Positions 57,601-64,000 of a stretch of 64,000 bases of DNA are shown here, piece by piece. How positions within the stretch are numbered: the stretch's first letter is position 1; the number at the start of each line of letters is the position of its first letter. The notes beneath the pieces are model-generated. The model saw nothing but the letters and a program-made list of their open reading frames with translations, was not told where the DNA came from and did not search any database. Position numbers and translations under genes: made by a program. Source of the DNA: Agrypnia vestita (Eukaryota; Arthropoda; Insecta; Trichoptera; Phryganeidae); NCBI GenBank assembly GCA_016648135.1, contig JADDOH010002002.1:124001-188000 (forward strand), given 5' to 3'.

Positions 57601-57750
57601 GGCGTTGTATATGTGTGTTTCGGTCTTATCGTGCCGCCAAGTAAAGACATTTGTCAGAGGGCCCGCTCATTAATAAAGACCCATATCTAAGCGACCATCT
57701 CTTGAGCCTACGCGCGATGGTTTCTTTTCTCGAGAGAACCATCTAAGCAC
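57601..57750. other. mixed-composition patch with hairpin, possible conserved noncoding DNA
   Basis: GC-richer stretch (CGTGCCGCCAAGTAAAGACA, GAGGGCCCGCTCATTAATAA) ending in a hairpin with arms GATGGTT/AACCATC (about 57716-57743). No repeat match here. Confidence 0.3.
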
Positions 57751-58600
57751 AGAACATAATATTGAATTAAAAATAAAACTGTGTTATAGAAATACTAATA
57801 CATTTAGTTATCTGGATAATGTGTTCTGGTCAAATTTATCAATGTATTAATACGTATAGCAATTATTAATATGTGTTTGAATAACATTTTAAAGAAAACG
57901 TAATGCAACTATAATTGTACATCATATGTATACATATAAAACTAAATGTCTCTGCGTTTGTCTGGCAGATCTTTATACAAATCTACCCACTACTCCCTCT
58001 CGTATATTTTACACTATTTGACAGATTTGACCCAAATTTTGCATCCTTGTTGCTTAGGATCCTGCGGAAAACACAGATGTCCTGCCCTCCTTTTGAATTA
58101 GTAATCTTTATGTGTGGAAACATGAATGATTATTAATGAAAGGGAAATTTTTAATGATTTTTATTATATTTTTCTTTATGCCTCTTGATTATTATATGAA
58201 ATTTCATTTGTTTGTGTTCCAAAAATAATATACAATCGTACATATCTTAGTTACATTTTACAACCCTGAAGAAAATATATTCACTCCATACCACACACTC
58301 ATTCACCTTCTGCGTGGATTAAAATGGAAAAATCATTATTATTTATAGACTTTGCAAAACAATGGTACCCCTTCTCAATTAAGCAAACTATTTTTCTTTT
58401 AATCTACATTTAATTTTTAAACAGATTAACTAAATCTATAACCCAGTTAATGGTTTCCGAAAGTTACGCCGACTGGCTTACAGAGTTGATTTACAACTTT
58501 TGAAATCGCATATAAGAAATTTTATCGTAAAAAATATAACTTTGTTATAGAAAAAATGAAATGAAAAGACAATGGTTGAGATTGTTTCCCCTTGTTACAG
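57751..58600. other. no gene seen
   Basis: AT-rich spacer; the 73-codon frame at 57915 matches nothing. Confidence 0.45.
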
Positions 58601-58735
58601 TGGTTTGTGACCACCAATGACGCGATTGAGTAGCTGACATTTCGGATCCCATTATATGTTCCATCATCAGGTCAGAAAGGTCGTATACAAGTGGCAGAAT
58701 CCAGAAAACTGACCAGAGAATTCCAATGAAGTTGT
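58601..58735. repeat. Penelope-like repeat with hairpin cassette, short inverted form
   Basis: Minus strand 58639-58670: CTGATGA, T, weak GGA...TCC stem, GAAAT. GTCAGAAAGGTCGTA on the far side matches the 21.8-22.1-kb repeat. Confidence 0.6.
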
Positions 58736-59190
58736 TTTCCCTTGTAATTTAAAATCTGTTTTTAAAGTGCATTTATGATACCTTTTTAAAACTTCTATGT
58801 AAATAATCTCGACAAAAATACGCAGGAAAACTAAAACATATTAACATAGAGATAATTGAAGTCGCGTAAACAAATTTTAATGTACAAAAATGCCGTGAAC
58901 CTAAAAATTTTGTGGACTTTAATATTTAATTTATTAACAAAATTATACTATAAAAAATCTTCCAAATTATTAGATTTTTCACAAACATTATAGATCTTTT
59001 ATGTTTAAATGAATTTATGGCATTATATTCATTTCGAAGTTTCGTAAAAAACTTTAAAAAATATATAATGAAAAATATCGCTGGCGACCTCTACCGTAGA
59101 AGAAGTGAACACTCCACAACAAAGTGCATATAATTTACGCCCCCGGAAGCATTAATCAGTCCGCCCTGTGCCTCTGCCGGTACAGGTGTC
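58736..59190. other. no gene seen
   Basis: AT-rich spacer. Confidence 0.4.
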
Positions 59191-59230
59191 CTCCTGATGA
59201 CGTTGAATATGAATTCAACGAAACGTCGAG
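59191..59230 (+). repeat. CTGATGA-hairpin-GAAAC cassette, strongest stem
   Basis: CTGATGA (59194-59200), C, then a perfect 7-bp stem GTTGAAT/ATTCAAC with loop ATGA (59202-59219), then GAAACGTC (59220-59227). Confidence 0.65.
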
Positions 59231-59383
59231 TATCGTTTCTTTGAAAAATATACGGTTCGTATAAAATATTCGTAACCATTTGTAATTAAAAATGAAAAAT
59301 ATATATTTGATTTTTATAGTCGAGTGGTCTGAATATCAGCCTTTCACACCACACTTGAAGTCACCGATCTTATAAGCCATGTC

Positions 59384-59390
<7 letters not shown>

Positions 59391-59464
<74 letters not shown>
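59391..59464. repeat. (CA)n microsatellite, about 74 bp
   Basis: Uninterrupted AC dinucleotides. The antisense frame gives a run of CV residues and is not a gene. Confidence 0.95.
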
Positions 59465-59466
<2 letters not shown>

Positions 59467-59651
59467 AATGTGTAAGAAAAATCTTATCCATATTTTTTTT
59501 CTTAAATTATATATGCATCGCCTTTCTTTCGCACTAATACTTAGATATAAAAATTGGTTTAAAAAACAGTAAGAATAGGTCAAATTAACGATTCGACTAC
59601 TACACCCCGCCCCCGATCTGAGACAATTTTTCTCCCGGAACGTGGCGCTCA

Positions 59652-59920
59652 TGAAGTAATTTTATCAAAATACTTTTTATCAATGAGTAATTTTATCAAA
59701 ATACTTTTTATCAATGAGTAATTTTATCAAAATACTTTTTATCAATGAGTAATTTTATCAAAATACTTTTTATCAATGAGTAATTTTATCAAAATACTTT
59801 TTATCAATGAGTAATTTTATCAAAATACTTTTAATCAATGAGTAATTTTATCAAAATACTTTTTATCAATGAGTAATTTTATCAAATAACTTTTTATCAA
59901 TGAGTAATTTTATCAAAATC
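59652..59920. repeat. 31-bp tandem repeat, about 8.7 copies
   Basis: Unit TAATTTTATCAAAATACTTT followed by TTATCAATGAG, repeated head to tail with only one or two point differences. Flanked by unrelated sequence. Confidence 0.95.
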
Positions 59921-61315
59921 ACCTAAGGATTCGTGTGTGAACTATTCCGAGCGTATATTTAAAGCTAATAGAGTCATGTGTTAGTTAGTTATTGGCAAGG
60001 TAACAGATCATCTGCATACTTACTTTGGCTTAAAAATGGGCGAACGTGATTCGAATATTTTAAATTTAATTTTAGAGCAGCCGCAATGCGCTCGCTGTGA
60101 AAGACTTTCTGACCAAAAAAGCGATAAGTCAATTAGATCATCAAACGTATTTGCCTGCCTTAGCTTATGCGATTTGCAAAATTAAAAGCTGCGCTGAAGG
60201 AAATTTTTAAAAATAACTGATATCCAACAGAATGTGAGAAAGGTAGTCAACAGCATTCCAAAAAACGGAAAAGTTAGTGCATAGATGCATAAGGGTATTA
60301 TTTCGAAAGTGGCATTAGCCATTAATGTGCAGCTCTACAAATATTTTTTAACGGTGCATTCCAAGAATCACATTTTCACGCCTCGTAACATTTAAATAAT
60401 ATGTAATTACTTTGTTTCTGATAGATTTAATTAAAAAATATTAAGTAAACTTAATCACATTTAGTGTATAGTTAAGTGACCATAAAGTGTACTCTGAAAA
60501 AATGTGCTATATCTAAGCAGCCATGGTCCATATAAAAGACAGTATTTAATTCCTAATTATTAAATAATTCGTACAGCAATACAATTTGCTTGGTTTTATC
60601 ACTTACATCATTTTTTATTTATTAGCTGAAAGTTTCAAAGATAATCATTATTTTTTATACATTTAAATTAGAAACGGTTTTCTGCGAAACTGTTTTTATA
60701 TGATGAGAGTTCAAATATCTATCTGCAGTGTAATTAACTTGAGTACTAAAAATAATTAATAAGATTTATATAATAGGTTGCTAATTGAATGAATCTGAGG
60801 CTTATCTTAGCATAGTGCAAAAAACAATTTAATAAAATCCAGATTATTTTCCAGAAACGCTATATCTTTGGTATACAAAACCTTTAATAGGTTATGCATT
60901 TGAGACAAGGATACTATCTAAGAAGAATGAGTATACACTTGATGCTTTTAAAAGATACATTTTGGGCCAGTTTTAGAAAACCAATTTTGGCGTAGACGCT
61001 ACGACAACGAGCTCTATATTTCGTGTACTGAGATAAGCGTCTATGTACAGCGGATAACTGATCAGCAATCACCGAAATTATCTAACCATGGACCAACAGG
61101 GCGCAAGAGATTGAGAAGGTCAAACATATATACATGTACTGTTTACCTTCAATTTAACTTTACATGCCTCTTCATACTCATTGATTCACTTAAAAAAATT
61201 CTTACACACATAATCAAAAGATATTATGCATCATGTACCCCTGTCCCCAAACACAAGTTTAACTTTTCTGAGGACAGTTAAGCAAGTATAAAAAATGTAA
61301 TATATTGTCACGTAT
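59921..61315. other. no recognised gene; one 49-codon orphan frame
   Basis: Plus frame at 60036-60185 starts MGERDSNILNLILEQPQCAR and has two C..C pairs, but matches no family I know. The rest is AT-rich. Confidence 0.35.
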
Positions 61316-61850
61316 CTTGGCTGCAGGAGGAATTAATGAAAACGCTGGGATTTAATACAGGATTTATTATTCCTGAATAATTAATTAAACAAGCGTACAA
61401 AGTCGCTGAACACTATTAAATGTAACGGTATTCCTTAAATTTAACTGTTTCGCAGTTTATCACTTGTAAATAGACACTTTATAATCGCTTTAAAACTTTA
61501 TTAACTGTTCACTAGAATATTCCATCAATTTCCGCACTTGTTAATTTCGCTTCGATTTATCTCGCTACGTTAGAACTTTCTAGAATCGCTGTCGAATTAC
61601 CGCTCGCTTGGCACCATTGGCTTCTTACCTACCTTCGCTTGTATTATCGCTGTCAACGCGCACGGAAAATAACTCCTCCTTACTCTCGCGTATCGTATTT
61701 ATAATGGTTATCGAAATTCTGAGACTTTTGGAGATGTTTCTCGTAAGCCGTAGATTATTCTGGGCCATTCTGGAATCTTCGTTAGTATTGTAATCATTTC
61801 AAACAACTGTCACTTGACATGGGTGCGTGATTCTTTTTAGTCTCGTTACA
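61316..61850 (-). mobile_element. solo LTR with heat-shock elements (family L, copy 2)
   Basis: Minus-sense LTR of 535 bp, TGTAACGAGAC...TACGTGACA, aligned with 38450-38965 along its length apart from an extra block of about 80 bp near 61557-61636. TATAAATA at 61696-61703 and AATAAA at 61373-61378. Upstream of the TATA (minus sense), TTCTGGAATCTTC at 61768-61780 is the same three-pentamer heat-shock element as in copy 1. The extra block holds another (GAACTTTCTAGAA, 61573-61585). Flanks ATAT / ATAA. Confidence 0.8.
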
Positions 61851-62423
61851 ATAAAATGCATCTATTTTATTTTCAATAAATTTTATTTCAATAAAAAAAA
61901 TACATTGTTACTCATCTCGGCACAGGTAGAAAAAATACAAAAATCATCAATGGCAGATGATTCCTGAGTTTTATGGTCCATAGTGATGGTAATGGTGACG
62001 TGATGGTCGGCTGTAATTGAAGAATTCTCTGAATGGTAAGTTTTATAGACGCGATGTGTTTTATTGCACGCGCTGGATATCAAACTGCCGTTCCCTTGTA
62101 TGTCTCCCGACAATTCGATCAACTCCATGGCGCGAAGCCGCCCTCCCCAGTAGCGGTTAAAATGAATCGGTTTCTCGGTAAAATTTAACTATTCTGGTTA
62201 TGTTTGTACGCAGCGTTTACACGTGAATGGCATTATTAAAGGTATCATAATTGGAAACGTAGAAACCATTTCATTTTCATCACAAATAAAACGATTTTTA
62301 TTGCACAATATTTTTTTGATTATTATTTTATCATTTTTTAATTATTAGTAGGTATATCAAATGTAGGTATATCAAAGCGACCGCGGAAGACGTGGCATGA
62401 CAGATTAACCAGATACTTGAAGA
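61851..62423. other. no gene seen
   Basis: An 81-codon minus frame (61883-62128) matches nothing known. Confidence 0.4.
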
Positions 62424-62794
62424 TTTATGTATTTATTTATTAACGCCTAAAGGGCTTTTACAACAGATAGGTAAAGTGAACATTAACAGAATATATAGTT
62501 TAAAGAAAGAAAAATAACATGTAATCATAATAATGACATAAAGAGGAAAGAAAATACTTAAAATACAGATACAACTATATAAAGATAAATATAATATAAA
62601 GTAAAAAGAAAGTAAGAAGCATAAGAAAAACGTAATGTAATAGAAATTTAAAAACAAAAAAGTAATAATTTAGAGTAAAAAGATATAGCACAAGCTTTGA
62701 AAGTCATATTATAATTAGAAATATACATACAAATACAAATCAATTATTTAAGTCCAATTGGACAAAAATTAGATAGTAATCTTTCAATACACCT
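62424..62794 (-). repeat. LINE 3' UTR and tail, copy 2
   Basis: See 41229-41627. The 74-codon minus frame is UTR. Confidence 0.7.
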
Positions 62795-62965
62795 TGGAAA
62801 GATGGTCCCGTTAGAAGCCTCAACAACCGTCGAGCTTGCATGCGAAGATGTACGAATGTGGATGAGGCGAGAGTTTTATGTCAGGACAGAAGAGTATGGC
62901 GCTCTATCCTCTCTGCCTACCCCCACGGGGAAACGGCGTGATGGTAAGTAAGTAAGTATGTGAGT
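62795..62965 (+). pseudogene. LINE ORF2 C-terminal end with TAAG-repeat tail (RTE-like)
   Basis: The frame ending at TGA 62939-62941 reads MRRCTNVDEARVLCQDRRVW then RSILSAYPHGETA. Insect RTE-like LINEs end with this 'R..V..DR..WRS.V.AY' pattern, and the stop is followed directly by a short (TAAG)n-type 3' tail, as here (GGTAAGTAAGTAAGTATG). Only about 45 codons are left. It abuts the unrelated LINE tail at 62424-62794 in the opposite orientation. Confidence 0.65.
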
Positions 62966-63029
62966 ATCAAATTTTTAATAACACAATTATTGGATTTTGT
63001 CTCCAGAGGGTCAACATTGCGATAAATTT
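62966..63029. other. spacer
   Basis: Nothing seen. Confidence 0.4.
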
Positions 63030-63180
63030 CCCTCAAAGATGAAGCTATTTATATGGTAAAGTATTTATGGCAGTTTTTTTGGCATTCAGGGCTTACGGCC
63101 TGTCGTGAGGCTGGCTTAAGTGATCACTTTATAGAATGTAACATTCACCGACTGCATCCATGATTCGATCACAAATCTAT
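63030..63180 (+). repeat. dispersed repeat family D, partial copy
   Basis: GGGCTTACGGCCTGTCGTGA, GGCTTAAGTGATCACTTTAT and AACATTCACC in the family D order. Confidence 0.65.
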
Positions 63181-63731
63181 CAAATTTGAAATGTTTTTTA
63201 TGTGCTTTATTTTTACATGCACCTTGTTTACTTTATTTTTATACAACCAAGCTATTGCCATTTATGGTTGAAGTTTGTCATTCCCGTAAAATATTATGTA
63301 TGTAGATATCTCAAAAAAGACTTACCTATATAAATATTTTCACATATAAATATTCGTCTTCGTCTCCATAATTTATCTTATTTTTTTAGTTAACGTCAAG
63401 GGAATGTGAAAAAACTTCAATGAATTTTTATTACTCAACATTTAGCGTTGTTATTATATGAAATAAAAATTATTTTTCTTTTTTATTTAAATTATTTATT
63501 ATACAATTTTTCAATTATAATTTATAATACGATACAATTTATTATACAATATAATTATTTACTAATGTCAAATATGTGACATGATGTTTGGTTTAGCATT
63601 AAAAATAAATACCTAGTAAATAAGAGGTATTGAGATTAATCTTCTACATATTATTCTACATACTATAATATTGACAAATTAAGTCTACTACATAAAATTT
63701 ATGTGCACACCGGATGTTCCTCTTAATATAT
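63181..63731. other. no gene seen
   Basis: Very AT-rich; nothing recognisable. Confidence 0.45.
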
Positions 63732-64000
63732 TGTAAGGAAATGGTAAGAAGAAGGAGTTGCGCACTCTCCAAACCCATTGCAATACGTCGCTTTGGAATA
63801 ATACTAGAATGCTCCATAATAGCCTACAACAACACTGGAATTATCTAAAACATTCGGGAGATGCCTATAATAGCCTAGAAGCAACGGGAGCCTTCTCCTA
63901 AACACTTGAAAGAAAAATAATATTCTCGAGAGCTCGAAAGACCAGCGTATCGCGTATATACAGCAGCACGCGCTACGCAATTAAGTTTTTTTGATATTTC
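63732..64000 (+). mobile_element. possible LTR start, cut by the window edge
   Basis: TGTAAGGAAATGG follows ATAT, the same flank as the two family L LTRs. About 220 bp on, a degenerate heat-shock-like TTCTCGAGAGCTCGAAAG (63923-63940) precedes TATATA (63955-63960). GC-richer than its neighbours. Without the other end this is only a possibility. Confidence 0.3.

Noticed and set aside
59389..59652. 87-codon minus frame ending in a CV repeat
   Set aside because: The tail is translation of the (CA)n microsatellite.
59652..59920. CRISPR array (31-bp repeats)
   Set aside because: Units are directly adjacent with no spacers, and the genome is eukaryotic. It is a satellite.
60036..60185. 49-codon frame with paired cysteines as a small zinc-finger gene
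   Set aside because: No histidines or recognised spacing, no repeat or family match, and no supporting signals.

Overview
This window looks like a repeat-rich, AT-rich piece of an arthropod nuclear genome, most likely an insect. The evidence is the mix of repeats: 3' fragments of several non-LTR retrotransposon types (RTE-like, CR1/L2-like and Jockey/Daphne-like), solo LTRs, three tRNA-derived SINE families, a TTAA-flanked piggyBac-like element, and many foldback or inverted-repeat elements. I cannot name the order or species from sequence alone. I see no convincing host protein-coding exon, no true tRNA or rRNA gene and no CRISPR array. It reads as intergenic DNA or a very large intron.

0-20 kb: a possible short LTR (0.45 kb); degenerate LINE ends at 1.1, 3.7 and 19.0 kb; a SINE nested in another SINE (2.7-3.0 kb); a head-to-head foldback element (4.6-5.4 kb); hairpin-bearing inverted repeats (5.8-6.1, 8.2 and 9.5-9.85 kb); a duplicated element at 12.0/13.0 kb; and an inverted-repeat DNA transposon (14.3-15.4 kb) carrying a LINE fragment.

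20-40 kb: inverted pairs of a Penelope-like repeat (20.8, 21.8-22.1 kb); a GC-terminated element with a MADF-like ORF (22.7-23.36 kb); beside it a four-unit heat-shock element plus TATA box; three TGACGTCA sites (24.6-25.1 kb); LINE ends at 29.7, 33.3 and 34.9 kb; the TTAA element (31.9-32.8 kb); solo LTRs at 35.9 and 38.5 kb.

40-64 kb: matching LINE 3' tails at 41.2 and 62.4 kb; a second heat-shock element plus TATA box (44.4 kb); the best-preserved reverse-transcriptase fragment (45.9-46.7 kb); a GC-rich island between foldback arms (47.7-48.2 kb); a second copy of the 14.3-kb element (50.0-50.7 kb); a CR1/L2 end (53.8-54.4 kb); a (CA)n tract and a 31-bp satellite (59.4-59.9 kb); and a solo LTR (61.3-61.9 kb).

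Two patterns cut across this layout. First, a short cassette (CTGAYGA, one spacer base, a hairpin, then GAAAC) recurs in at least nine places in several otherwise different repeats; it resembles the hammerhead-ribozyme core reported in Penelope-like elements. Second, tight heat-shock-element arrays sit at four places: two beside orphan TATA boxes and two in the promoter part of one LTR family. No genes here act together as a pathway; the layout is an accumulation of mobile elements around a few GC-richer patches that may be host regulatory DNA.
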